In this document: piece by piece, positions 32,071-44,000 of the stretch
Position numbering within the stretch: the first letter of the stretch is position 1
Layout: the number at the start of each line of letters is the position of its first letter
Origin: Lotus japonicus
Taxonomy: Eukaryota; Streptophyta; Magnoliopsida; Fabales; Fabaceae
Assembly (NCBI RefSeq): GCF_012489685.1
Contig: NC_080045.1
Location: forward strand, 5,151,001-5,215,000
DNA length: 64,000 nucleotides
Direction of reading: 5' to 3'
Program-made: the position numbers and the translations under genes
Notes under the pieces: generated by a model
Told to the model about the DNA's origin: nothing
Database searches by the model: none
What the model saw: only the letters and a program-made list of their open reading frames with translations

Positions 32071-34730
32071 ATGGAAACTTTAAATGACAATGTAGTCAAC
32101 AACCCAACGAGGGAATCTCAAGAATCTGAAGTGACGGTAGAAAAATCACAAATGCTACGGGTTGCTAATGCTGCAATGCAGGAATTACTTTTTCTCTTGA
32201 ATACGAGTGAACCCTTGTGGGTCAAGTCATCTAATGATGTGGTGGGTTTTGTTCTCGTCAGAGAAATATATGCAAAAAAGTTTCCAAGGATTACTAACTC
32301 GGAAAATCTCTACGTTTGTGAAGAATCTTCAAAAGATTCTCTATTAGTGATGGCGAGTGGGATGGAACTCGTTAAGGTCTTTTTAGATTCGGTTAGTACT
32401 TGCATAAATCTTTTATTAACTCTATTGTTAAACACTAAATGACTTTATATTTATATTTTGTAAATACATACAAATACTAATTACGATATGATATATGTTA
32501 TATTTTTTGAAGGATAAATGGGCTGATATTTTACCAACAATTGTTTCAAAAGCCAAAACTATCCAAGTATTTGATGTCGGTTCAATAGAAAATCATAGTG
32601 GAGCATTACGATTGGTATGTTTTCATGCAAAACTTGTTTCACCTAAGTTTACTTTATATAGTCTTTAGATTTGGTAATAACTCAATTATTGTTTTCTGTT
32701 TTCCCCTCTTTAGATGTGGAATGAAGTGCATGTTCTTTCTCCTCTAGTGCCATCTCGTGAATACTTCTTCCTACGTTATTGTCAACAAGTTGAGGCTGGT
32801 GAATGGCTAATAGTTGATGTTTCACTTGATTCATTTGGAAACTGTGCTTCTCGTTCTGTCGCTAAGAAGTTTCCCTCTGGCTGCCGAATTCGTGAATTGC
32901 CTAATGGGTGTTGCATGGTATTTATTGGTCAACAACGTAAACAACAAAAATATTGTACCAAATATTTTTTTGACAATTTTCATTACATGATTCATTATAG
33001 GTTACTTGGGTTGAACAAGTGGAAGTGGGTCAGAGTTTCCAACTAGACATGCTAGTGAGAGACATTGTTCGTAACAATATTGCATATGGTGCAAAAAGGT
33101 GGCTTTTGGAACTGCAAAGAACTTTTGAGAAAAAAGCTTGCTCTGAATTTTCATATACGGCTAGTACTGAAGGACTTGAAGGAGGTCACTCTAGCTACTC
33201 TATCTTAAATCCTTCCCCACTTATTAATTTATTTTCCTTTTTCTGATGTGTGTGTGGCTAATTCAATTCATTCTATGATGATTTTCAGAGGTGAAGTTAT
33301 TGGATGGAAGAAAGAGTGTGATAAACCTATCTAATCGAATGGTTGGAAGCTTTTTTAAAGTTTTGAACACTCAAGGCATACAAAATTTGTTAGATCCCTC
33401 TAACCAATTGACAACAAGCATTAAGCTCATTGCTCACAGAAACACAATACTAGATGGCATAGTTGTTATTGCTGTTTCCTCCATTTGGCTTCCTGTTACT
33501 CCTAAAAATCTTTTCCTCTTCCTTAAGGATGAATTCAGAAAAGCTGAGGTTTAAAACCTCAACATCAATTCTTTTTTTTAATTTTTAGAGTGTCTTTGAG
33601 CTATCAACTTGTATTACAAAATCATAACCAATTGTTATTTCTCTTGTAGTGGGATTTTCTTGCTGGTGGAAGACCAATGCGCCAGAAGGCACATATATCA
33701 ATTAATGAATCTAATCATGTTTCAATACTTCAGGTTATTGTCCTTTTATTACTAGTTCTTTATTATTTGAATAATGAAAATAGCTCATTCAATTTAAATA
33801 GGGTTTAAGTAGATTATGTGATATCTATTTTAACTAAAGTCTAAAGGTGTTGAATATTTGTTGTCAAATTCATAATTGTTAATATATGTGTATTTATTAT
33901 TGGATATAATGCTTTAGTGCATATATATGAAGAGTAACATGCATGTCCCCCTAACAAGAATTTAAATTCGTCCTCTCCTAGAGACGTTTTTTTCAAATTA
34001 GTAGGTTTTTTTTTTTTGAAAAAGTTCAAATTAGTAGGTTTACCTATACTTATTATAAGAAAATATGTAATATTGACAGCCAAAGACAAGAAGAGTGACT
34101 TGAAATTAAGTGTTTGACATGAAAATATAATTATACTATTCCATGTTTGGATGTGATTTAGTTAAGGAATGGACTCCTTATAGCTAAAATATACCTACAC
34201 GAGTTTCTCATTTTGTTAGAGATTTTATTTTGATATATGTGATATATTTTTATGTTAAAAAATGCTATGAGTAACTTTAAATTGTGACATTGAATTTACT
34301 TTTTAAGAATATATAGTAGTCTCATCCTCTTATTATTATTCCCTTAAATAAACTAGTTGAAATTCCTTCTTATTTTGATGTGAATCAGACTAGCAGCATT
34401 ATTGGGGAGCACATGGTGATTTTTCAGGAAAGTAGCATAGATGATCTAGGAGGGTATGTTGTATATGCTCCAATAGACAAGTTAGATGCGTATATGATAG
34501 TGAATGGATGTGACTCTTCCAAGAAATTGATTCTACCCTCAGGCTTTACGATCTCAAGAGACGGTCGTGAAGGTAATGAAGGCTCGCTATTAACAATGTG
34601 TTTCCAAGTACTGGTTGATGAGGAAGGATCAAGCAGTCAAGTGAGAAAGAAAACTCTTGAGTCTATCGATTCAAGTTGCATGTTAATGTTACAACGTATT
34701 AAGGATGCTTTGCATTGTTCCGATTATTAA
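32071..34730 (+). CDS. START-domain protein derived from HD-ZIP IV factors, no homeodomain
   Basis: Seven exons with consistent phases: 32071-32391, 32513-32614, 32714-32917, 33001-33184, 33289-33548, 33650-33733 and 34389-34730, giving 498 residues. All introns are GT..AG. The product aligns in order with the C-terminal two thirds of class IV homeodomain-leucine zipper proteins (PDF2/GL2/HDG type). Landmarks are AAMQELLFLLNTSEPLW, VLSPLVPSREYFFLRYCQQ, EWLIVDVSLDSFG, VTWVEQVEV, GAKRWLLELQR, then the post-START region (DGRKSVINLSNRM, SSIWLPVTPKNLFLFLKDE, VVYAPIDKLD). The homeodomain and leucine zipper normally upstream are absent, so it should not bind DNA itself. It may bind lipid through START or dimerise with full-length relatives, which is inference. 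The frame is open throughout, so it is probably expressed. A copia element sits 80 bp after the stop. Confidence 0.82.
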
Positions 34731-34814
34731 TCCATTGGTGTCTTCATACATGTTGGTGTTTACAAACTTTTGTCAATGAAATAAAATTGTCAACTTTTGC
34801 ATGTTTTTTTGCCA
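34731..34814 (+). other. Truncated 3' UTR and copia target site
   Basis: The START gene 3' UTR runs into the copia insertion. The 5-bp target tgcca (34810-34814) is duplicated at 39869-39873. The original 3' flank resumes at 39874. Confidence 0.7.
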
Positions 34815-34980
34815 TGTTAGAGATGAATAGCCATAATATCCTACAAGATATTCCTTTATTATTATTTGTTATATTTTGTAATATGCCTCAGAATATTCCT
34901 TAAAATATTCTGTAATTTTCTATTATAAATAACATTGTCTACCTCACACACAATTTGTGGTGAGAGTATCCAATCTTACA
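34815..34980 (+). repeat. Copia 5' LTR
   Basis: 166 bp. A TATA-like 'tattataaataa' lies near 34921. Followed directly by the primer-binding site at 34981. Confidence 0.92.
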
Positions 34981-35478
34981 TGGTATCAGAAGTTTAGGTT
35001 GAAACCCTAGCTTCAACCTTTTGTGTCGCCACCTTTCTCCCTCTTTTTTTTCTCTGGTCTCCAATCACAGCTTTCCGTGCCACTACTGCTTGTTTCTTGT
35101 GCAGGCTTTTTCCCGTGCGCCGCCGTTTCCTGTCCGTTGGTTGCCGCGCGTGTCCTGCCTACCTCCCACGCGCCCGACAAGCCCAACCCTGCCGCCAGAC
35201 CTCGTGCTTTGTGCGGCCCTTGTCTTGCCAACACCGACAGCCCCTTGTCTTGCCAGCACCGACAGCAACCTGCCTTGACCGCATGTGTCTTGATTCCTGC
35301 CACGCGCCTGCCACGTCCACCAGCTGCCGCCAGACCTCGTGTTCTGTGCGGAATCTCTTGCCAGCCAGCCTTGGTGCTTCTGTCCAGCCACCAACGGCTC
35401 TTATTATATTTTTTTTTGTCCTTTTTTGTGACTCATCAACAACTTTGATTAATTGATTAATTTTTCAGTATTTCTCAC

Positions 35479-36420
35479 ATGGCTTCCGATACTACTCCTC
35501 TGACCTTTTCCATGAACACTTTGGTGCATATGCTTACGGTGAAACTTAAACCAGATAACTTTCTTCTCTGGCGTAAACAGGTTACTGCTCTTCTTCAGAA
35601 TCAGAACTTGTATGATATTGTTGACCCTATTGTCGATCCTCCGCCAGAATTTAGTCAACAGACATTTGCACAAACTGTTACTCAACCATTACGTAATGGT
35701 GCTCCTCCTCCAAATCCTCTTTATGCTGAGTGGAAGGCTCGTGATCGTAATGTCAACAGTCTTCTTCTTTCCTCCCTCATTGAGGAGGCCTTATCTGAGA
35801 CTCTAAGCGCCACCACTGCTCGTGATGTTTGGGTTGCTTTACACTCTGCTTATGCCTCACGCAGCAAGGCACGTGAACTCCGTCTCCGTGATGAACTTCA
35901 ACTTATGCGTCGTGGTTCTCTATCAGTTTCTGAGTATGGGCGGAAATTTCGCACTATCTGTGAACAGCTGGCTGCTATTGGTGCACCTGTGCCTAATGAT
36001 GATAAAGTTCACTGGTTTCTTCGTGGTCTTGGCCCCTCATATGCAAATTTTTCCACGGGTCAGCTTGATCAGGTACCTCTACCTCTCTTTACTGACCTTC
36101 TTTGTAAGGTCGAGAGCCATGCTATTTTTCAGGCTTCTCTTGAAGAATCAGTGACCCCTCCACCTGCTGCCTTCCATGCGAGCAATCAACCCCGCTCTTC
36201 TGGTACTCAGTCTTCCACTAGTGGCAACCGTGGAAATTTCGGTGGTGGTTCTCGTGGTGGAAATCGTGGAAACTCTAATGGTGGATCTCGTCAGCGTCGC
36301 ACTAATGGTGGCTCTGGTCGCCGTGGCTCTTACACTCCTCGCTGTCAAATTTGTCGTTAGCAGGGTCACTATGCTGATAAGTGTCCGGTTCGCTGGGATC
36401 GTTCTTCCGAGTCTGCTAAT
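35479..36420 (+). pseudogene. Copia Gag, stop inside zinc knuckle
   Basis: From ATG 35479 the product shows the copia gag fold: KLKPDNFLLWRKQVTALLQ, a VDPPPEF linker, SLIEEALSETLSATTARDVW, and a ELRLRDELQLMRRGSLSVSEY region (UBN2-type). A Gly/Asn/Ser/Arg-rich segment and a CCHC zinc knuckle follow. TAG at 36358-36360 falls inside the knuckle, between its second cysteine and the histidine (CQIC R-stop QGHYADKC). The downstream frame stays in phase into the protease, so one base change truncates the polyprotein to Gag without its RNA-binding finger. Confidence 0.85.
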
Positions 36421-38198
36421 TTGGCACAATCATTTGCTGCGGGTTGTTCATTGGACAACTCAAACCGTTCCGACTGGTATATGGACACAAGAGTCACTTC
36501 TCATATGACTCCTTCTCTATCTCAGCTGACGGACTCTCAGGCCTATTCTGGTAATGATCGTGTTCTTGTTGGTAATGGGGTTGGTTTACATATTACTCAT
36601 ATTGGTTCTCGTTCTGCTTCACATTCTGTTCCTTTATCTAATGTTTTGGTTGTGCCTCAGTTAACTAAAAATCTTGTCTCTGTTAGCAAATTGACTCGTA
36701 ATCATAATGCTAAAGCTATTTTTCTGGATGATTCTTTTGTTCTTCAGAACCGACAGACAGTAGCCGTTCTGGGAAGGGGCCGCTGTGATAAGGGACTTTA
36801 TGTGCTTGATCAAGGATTGCAGGCGCTGCTTACTACCAGTTCTCCATTACCTCGTGCCTCCTTTGAACTGTGGCACTCCCGCTTAGGACATGTTAATTTT
36901 GAAATTATTCCACAATTGCATAAACTTGGTTGTTTCAATGTTTCCTCAATTTTTCCTAAGCCTATCTGTTGTACTTCTTGTCAGAGGGCTAAGAGTAAAC
37001 GTCTAGTCTTTTATGATAATAATAAAAGAGCTTCTGCAGTTTTAGACCTTATCCATTGTGATTTGTGGGGACCATCTCTTGTTGCTTCTGTTGATGATTT
37101 TTCGTACTTTGTTATTTTTGTGGATGATTTTTCCCGGTTTACTTGGTTTTATCCGTTGAAGCGCAAGACTGGTTTTTATGATGTTCTTGTTCGCTTCAAA
37201 GCGTTTGTGGAAAATCAATTTCCCGGTCGATCAAAGTTTTCCAAAGTGATAATGGCACCGAGTTCACTAATAACAAAGTCCATACTTTATTTGCTTCCTC
37301 AGGTGTGCTTCATCGGTTTTCATGTCCTCATACTCAGGCACAGAATGGACGGGTTGAACAGAAACACCGACATGTTCTTGAGCTTGGTCTTGCTATGTTG
37401 TATCACTCACATGTTCCTACTCGCTATTGGGTTGATGCTTTCAGTACTGCGGTATATATTATTAATCGTGTCCCTTCTAAGGTGCTCTCTAATCAGATTC
37501 CATTTCAGCTCTTGTTTCATGTTGCACCTACGTATGCTAATTTCCATCCCTTTGGTTGTCGGGTGTTCCCGTGCTTGCGTCCATACATGAACAATAAATT
37601 TAGCCCTCGGAGTACTCCTTGCATATTTTTTGGATATAGCAGTCACCACAAGGGATTCAAATGCTTCAATCCGGCTATTTCTTTGACTTATGTGTCTCAT
37701 CATGCTCAATTTGATGAGTTTTGCTTCCCTTTTGCAGGTTCTCATTCTTCCCCTCATGACTTGGTGGTCTTTACGTTTTATGAACCGGCTTCCGGTTCTC
37801 CTCCATCTCCACACCCTGTTGTTCTTGTTGCTCCGGAGAGTTCACTGCCTATTGGTTCTCTGTCTTGTCCATCTTGTGATGACTCAGATGTCCTACCTGC
37901 TCTGCCGGTTCCTCCTGCTGATGCACCACCTTCGCCGGCTCCTCCTTCCCCAACACAGACGGCCACCCCTCCTGTTGGGACTCAGGCTCCGCCTGCTTCA
38001 CCACCGACTACTCCCCCTGTTGTGGCTCAGGTTCCCCTTGCTCCTATTGCTGCTCGTCCGCGGACTCGCTCTCAGAATGGTATTTTTAGGCCGAATCCGC
38101 GTTATGCCTTGGTTCATGCTCAACCTACTGGCATTCTCACTGTTTTCCATACTGTTACTAAGCCTAAGGGATTCAAATCAGCTATGAAACATCCTTAG
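36421..38198 (+). pseudogene. Copia protease and integrase, frameshifted
   Basis: The protease active-site region reads WYMDTRVTSHMT, where copia proteases have D[ST]GA. Both the glycine and the alanine are changed, so proteolysis is doubtful. The integrase follows. Its HHCC domain carries LWHSRLGHVNF and CTSCQRAKS, the first catalytic Asp is in LIHCDLWGPS, then comes a frame break near 37228-37234. In the new phase lie the second Asp (QSDNGTEF) and the Glu (QNGRVEQKHRHV), then RYWVDAFSTAVYIINRVPS and a proline-rich linker. A TAG at 38196-38198 ends the frame just before the RT domain, in phase with it. Confidence 0.87.
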
Positions 38199-39791
38199 TG
38201 GTTGGCAGCCATGGAGGATGAACTTTCTGCCCTTCATAAGAATTGTACTTGGACTTTGGTTCCTCGCCCTTCCACTACCAATGTGGTTGGAATTAAATGG
38301 GTTTTTCGCACTAAATTCCATAGTGACGGCACTGTTGAGCGCTTAAAAGCGCGTTTGGTGGCTCAGGGTTTCACGCAGATTCCAGGGTTCGATTACTCTC
38401 TTACTTTCAGTCCTGTTGTCAAAGCTACTACTGTACGCCTTATTTTATCTCATGTCGTGCTTAATGATTGGCAGCTTCATCAGTTGGATGTCAAAAATGC
38501 TTTCCTTCATGGTCATCTCACTGAAACTGTTTATATGGAACAACCTCCTGGATTTGTTGATCCTCGTTTCCCCACTCATGTGTGTCGGTTGAACAAGGCT
38601 CTATACGGCCTCAAACAGGCGCCTCGTGCTTGGTTTCAGCGCTTAAGCTCTTTTCTGCTGCGTCATGGTTTTTCGTGTAGTCGGGCTGATCCGTCCTTGT
38701 TCTTTTTCTACAAAGGCCATACTACGCTTTATCTTCTTGTGTATGTGGATGACATCATTCTTACTGGTAGCGATCCCTCTCTTCTCACTCAGTTTATTGC
38801 TCGCCTTAATGCTGAGTTTGCCATTAAATATCTGGGTAAGCTTGGCTACTTCCTTGGTCTTGAGATCACTTATACTCCTGATGGTTTATTCTTGGGACAA
38901 GCCAAATATGCACATGATTTGCTTTCTCGGGCTATGATGCTTGAGGCCAGTCATGTTTCGACGCCCTTGGCTGCTGGTTCCCATCTTGTCAGTTCTGGTG
39001 AGGCTTACTTCGATCCTACGCATTATCGCTCTTTGGTTGGGGCCTTGCAGTACTTGACTATTACTCGTCCTGACTTGTCATATGCTGTTAACACGGTTAG
39101 CCAGTTCCTTCAGGCTCCGACTATGGAACATTTCCAGGCTGTCAAACGCATTCTTCGTTATGTCTGTGGCACGCAACATTTTGGTCTTACGTTTCGTCGT
39201 ACCTCTTCCCCCGCTGTTCTTGGTTATAGTGATGCTGATTGGGCTCGTTGCACGGACACTCGCCGCTCTACTTATGGCTACGCTATTTTTCTTGGTGATA
39301 ATCTATTGTCTTGGAGTGCCAAGAAACAACCCACTGTTGCTCGCTCTAGTTGTGAATCTGAGTACCGCGCTATGGCTAATACTGCTTCCGAGCTCGTTTG
39401 GTTGCTTAATCTTCTCCATGAGCTTCGTGTTCGGTTATCCGCGACTCCTCTTCTACTCAGTGACAACCAAAGCGCCTTGTTTATGGCTCAGAATCCTGTT
39501 GCTCATAAACATGCCAAACACATTGACTTGGATTGTCATTTCGTTTGTGAGTTGGTTGCTTCTGGCCGTTTAGCTGTTCGCCATGTGCCTACTTCTCTCC
39601 AGCTTGCTGATATTTTCACTAAGGCATTGCCTCGTCCGTTGTTTGAGATTTTTCGATCCAAGCTTCGAGTTGGTCTCAATCCAACGCTAAGCTTGAAGGG
39701 GGTGTTAGAGATGAATAGCCATAATATCCTACAGGATATTCCTTTATTATTATTTGTTATATTTTGTAATATGCCTCAGAATATTCCTTAG
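38199..39791 (+). pseudogene. Copia reverse transcriptase and RNase H
   Basis: An open frame containing the complete RVT_2-type RT ([47 protein letters not shown], the catalytic [14 protein letters not shown]) and the copia RNase H ([53 protein letters not shown]). No stop precedes the 3' LTR, so translation would end inside the LTR at 39789-39791. The domain itself looks undamaged. It cannot be reached by translation because of the upstream stops. Confidence 0.88.
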
Positions 39792-39868
39792 CATATTCTG
39801 TAATTTTCTATTATAAATAACATTGTCTACCTCACACACAATTTGTGGTGAGAGTATCCAATCTTACA
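39703..39868 (+). repeat. Copia 3' LTR
   Basis: 166 bp. Differs from the 5' LTR at three positions ('ctacagg' versus 'ctacaag', and 'ttagcat' versus 'ttaaaat'). Confidence 0.92.
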
Positions 39869-39873
39869 TGCCA

Positions 39874-40516
39874 TTGATTTTATGTACCTATGTGTTCTGA
39901 TTAGTTATTGATCGTATCCATTTTTATGTTCTGTTTTCAATAGCGACGAGTATAATTTTTCTATCCTTGTGGCATTTTGTGTGGGAAGAGAATTTAGAAA
40001 GTTAAGTTAATTTCCCTAAATTACCCATGTTTGAAAGCTAATGAATTTATTGGTGAGTGTAAATAATTAACGGAGCATAAATTAAAGGTAGTATTGAAAT
40101 TTTTATGATATATATTGTTTCTACATGTAAACAAAGAATATTAAGAGATATGGAAAATTTCATAACATATTTTTTAAATAGGACTAGAGAAAGTAATATT
40201 TCCAAGGAAAGAGATATATTTATTAATGTGATAAAGGCGAACACAATTTTTTTATTTTTCTCTTTCTAATACATATTTCTAATACATATTTATTTATTTA
40301 TTTATACTATATAACACTAAGGAGGTCGTTGTTCTATTACCAACTCAACATAACCATTATCTTTACATTCGATGTAACTACCTTAATAAAAGTCATATTA
40401 GTATTGTAATCCATGTGATACACGGGCATATTTGAGTAGACATAGTTGCTTTATTATTATTGAGTGTTTTATCATGTTAAAACAATTTGTAATTAAATTA
40501 AAAAGTTAAGAATACT
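39874..40516. other. Original 3' flank of START gene, then spacer
   Basis: AT-rich DNA continuing the 3' UTR/flank displaced by the copia insertion. No gene recognised. Confidence 0.4.
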
Positions 40517-40610
40517 AACAATATAATATAATATAATATAATATAATATAATATAATATAATATAATATAATATAATATAATATAATATAATATAATATA
40601 ATATAATATA
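40517..40610. repeat. (AATAT)n microsatellite
   Basis: About eighteen tandem AATAT units, ending directly at the Helitron-type 'tatataaaag' start. Both Helitrons in the window begin at a microsatellite edge. Confidence 0.95.
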
Positions 40611-40683
40611 TATAAAAGAAGAGTTTTTGAAGCTTGGAGGGCAACTTTGTAATTTAATAATGAAATGCACAACAATCTAATTT

Positions 40684-40921
40684 GGCTTAATTGCACTTTT
40701 GGTCCCCCAACTATCGCCTTCCTGCAAAATTGGTCCTTAAACTTCAAAATTAGCAAAAATGGTCCTCCAACTATACATGCCGTTGCAATTTTGGTCTTCC
40801 GTTAGCATTCCGTCAGGAAACTAACGTGAGAAGCTGATGTGGCTCACTCACATGCTTCTCACGTGACCATTCAGGAGAGAGAGTGATGACTGGACAAACA
40901 TGTGCGTGTCACGTGACACTA
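40684..40921. repeat. Mutator-like element left TIR
   Basis: 238 bp beginning GGCTTAATTGCAC. It contains two TCACGTGA palindromes (40859-40866 and 40909-40916), potential bZIP/bHLH sites. The transposase ATG is 109 bp inside its inner edge. Confidence 0.95.
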
Positions 40922-41029
40922 AAGGGTGTAATCAGGTCAAAATTAGGGTTTTCAATTTCATAACCTAAGGGACCAAAATTGCAGCTAATAGAAAACCCTA
41001 GGAGAAGAGAACGAAGGAGGGCGAAGACG

Positions 41030-44000
41030 ATGACGACGAAGAAGAAGACGACGCCGGCGAAGAAGAAGACGACGCCGGCGAAGAAGATGACGCCGACGAA
41101 GAAGACGACGCCGACGAAGAAGGCAACGGTGAAGAAAACCACCCCGGCGAAGATAGCAGCGGCGAACAAGCTCAACGGTGCTAAGAAGGGGACCCCGACG
41201 AAGAAACCATTTGCGAAGAAGACAACCCCGAGGAAAGCGATTGAGAAGAACGTGGACTGTGACAAGGAAGAAGCAAGTGGTGTGGTCCCAGAACGTGAAC
41301 TTTTTCGGGATGCTGTTCCTTTGCCCTCTACCCATGTGCGAAGGTAAGATTTTTTATTCTTCCCTTTATCTTTATGTCATGTTGAATGGGTTGTTGAATT
41401 AAATCAATGTTGTTTGTTGTCCTTTTGTGGTTTGGAGTAAATGTTGTATCTTAATCTTGTCCTTTGTTTTGTCCAGCTCCTTAGTGACTAATAGTATAAA
41501 AATACTGCTGCATCATGGTGGAAAGTTGACCTTTGAACCCAGAATTGAATATGTTGGTGGTTCTGTAGAACAATTGGTTGAGTGGGACACAGATGTAATA
41601 TCTTCTATTGAGATGGGTAAGGAGGTATTTAGATTGGGGTATAAGGCTTTTAAAGCTTTATGGTACAGGCACCCTGGGGCACTAGGTCGAATAGGGTTTA
41701 GGCGTATAATCACTGATAAGGATGTGCACCAATTTTGTTCTGATGTTAAGGGGTATAATCTAGTCCATGTATTTGTTGAGCATGCCAATGAGATATCATT
41801 AGATGCTGTTGACTCAGATGATGATGTGGCAATAGTTGATAGGTTGGATGTGATTTGTGGGAAGTTGCTTCAAGGTGAAAAGGATGTGGAGAAGGATAAG
41901 GTGATTCAAGAGGAGGTTGTTTCTGTGGAAAAAGAGGTTGAGAAGGACATTGGTTCTGTGGTCCTAGAGTGTGAGAGACAAGTGGAAAAAGAGGCTGAGA
42001 AGGAGATTGGTTCTGTGGTACTAGAGTGTGAGAGGCAAGTGGAAAAAGAGGCTGAGAAGGAGAACCAAGTGGTAGGAGAACAAGCTGGGAAGGAGAAGGT
42101 AGTGGTAGAAGAGGCTGAGAAGGAGAACCAAGTGGTAGGAGAACAAGCTGGGAAGGAGAAGGTAGTGGTAGAACAGGCTGAGAAGGAGAACCAAGGGGTG
42201 GGAGGAGAGGAAGATGATGAGTCATATCACCCTAACAGTGATGACAGTGATGATTCCTCAGTGGTGTCACTAGATGATAGTGACTATGAGGAAAACTGGG
42301 ACTGGACCACAGTCTTGCCTCGTGAGTCCCTTCTTGATATACCTCATGATGCTCCACCACCTGATCTGTATGAACTTTCATTACCTGTAGACACTAATGA
42401 TCCAGGAGCAACATACTCAGATTTTGAAGATGAAGATGGGGATTCTGATGATTTAGAGAGTCCATCTGAAGGAGAAGGAGAGGGAAGGGCAAGGAGATAC
42501 CCCAGGTTTAGGCCTGCAGAAGATGGTGATGGTGTGAACTTTGTCCTTGGTCAGGTATTTGACAGTAAGGATATTTTTATTCATGCTGTTAAGGAATTTG
42601 CTCTGCAACATAAGAAAGATCTGAAAATAGTGAAGAATGACAAGAAGAGGGTTGTTGTTAATTGTGTCAAAGGCTGCCCATTTAATTTGAGAATCAGTAA
42701 AACAAATAGCAGGCACTACTTCCTGCTTGTCACATATGAGGCTGCTCACAATTGTTGCAGGTAAAATCTAATCTTCCTATCTTTGTTTTGTACTTTTTTA
42801 AATTTTATTTTGAATTTTGGAATGTTTTTTTTTGTTCCAGGTCTGCATCAAATAGGCAGGCTAAGACTCTTTTTATGGCTAGGAAGTTTATGCCTCTTCT
42901 TAGGCACAGTCCTAACTTGAGCATACCTGGATTAATTGAAGAAGCAAGGAGTAGGTGGGGTATACATTTGGGGTGGTGGAAAGCTTACAGAGCAAAAGTC
43001 AAGGCTCTAGAGATGATTCAAGGTGCATGTACTGACCAGTACGGCCACTTGAGAAATTATGCTCATGAACTGCTGAGAAGCAATCCTGGCAGCACTGTGA
43101 TCATCAAGTGTGAGGAGGGACCTAAAGGGCCAGTGTTTATGAGAATATATGTTTGTTTGGCTGCAACAAAACAGGCCTTTGCAAACACATGTAGACCACT
43201 AATTGGTCTAGATGGATGTTTTTTTAAAGGCACTTATGGAGGGCAACTCCTAGCAGCTGTAGGGAAGGATGGAAACAATCAAATGTTTCCAATATGCTAT
43301 GCTGTGGTGGAGGCAGAAACTAAGGACTCTTGGAACTGGTTTGTGAGTTTGTTGTTGGAGGATCTAGACCAAATTAAGAAGAAAAAGTGGGCTTTTATCT
43401 CTGATCAGCAGAAGGTAAAATCTAATCTTCTTATTTATGTTTTGTACTTATTTAAATTTTTGTTTTGACATTTGGAATGGTTTTTATTTGCAGGGTTTGG
43501 TTCCTACTCTACAGGAGCTCATTCCTGATGTTGACCACAGACTATGTGTGAAGCATATCTATGGTAACTTCAGGAAGAAATATCCAGGATCAGAATTGAA
43601 AGTTGCATTGTGGAAGGCAGCCAGGGCAAGCACAGTGCAGGAGTGGAAGCAAGAAATGGAATTGATGAAGGCATTTAGTGAAGAGGCTTACAATGACATG
43701 ATGAGGCTGCCAGCAAAGCAGTGGGCAAGATCAGCATATAGCACAGACACAAGATGTGATTTGCAGGTCAACAATATGTGCGAGGCATTTAATATGGCAG
43801 TGTTGGAGCATAGGGACAAACCCATTATTTCTCTGCTAGAGGGGCTGAAGTTTTACATCAACAATAGGATTGTCAAGCAGAGACAATTGATGCTGAGACG
43901 GAAGACTTCAATCATATGCCCACTGATTCAGCAAAGGTTGGAATTCTCCAAGGAAGCGGCTGATAAATGCGTAGCAGTTTGGAATGGTTCTGACAATTTC

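Larger units (their letters stand above)
34815..39868 (+). mobile_element. Ty1/copia LTR retrotransposon
   Basis: A 5054-bp element with 166-bp LTRs (TGTTAGAGAT...ATCTTACA), a perfect tgcca target duplication, a primer-binding site TGGTATCAGA right after the 5' LTR (initiator-methionine tRNA type), and a gag-protease-integrase-RT-RNase H order that defines copia. A purine tract 'gaaggggg' precedes the 3' LTR. The LTRs differ at 3 of 166 positions, so insertion is recent, but the coding region has two stops, one frame break and a changed protease active site. The copy is in the same orientation as the START gene. Confidence 0.92.

Noticed and set aside
32714..33046. 110-codon frame read straight through the START gene intron 3
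   Set aside because: GT..AG sites at 32918 and 33000 and the family alignment (VTWVE after the intron) support splicing instead.
35013..35448. Overlapping frames of 85-141 codons on both strands in the copia leader
   Set aside because: The GC-rich untranslated leader between the primer-binding site and gag gives open frames in several phases with no recognisable domain.
36148..36508. Thr/Arg/Ser-rich minus frame and Val/Leu-rich plus frame
   Set aside because: Shadows of the Gly/Asn/Arg-rich tail of copia Gag.
40493..40756. 87-codon minus-strand frame rich in Leu/Ile/Tyr
   Set aside because: Produced by the (AATAT)n microsatellite and the start of the MULE TIR.
40979..41029. Upstream extension of the transposase to 40979
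   Set aside because: That frame opens with TTG, not ATG. The first in-frame ATG is at 41030.
41746..42225. 159-codon proline/serine/leucine-rich frame on the minus strand
   Set aside because: It is the shadow of the transposase acidic repeat region. The repetitive content is dictated by the sense repeats.
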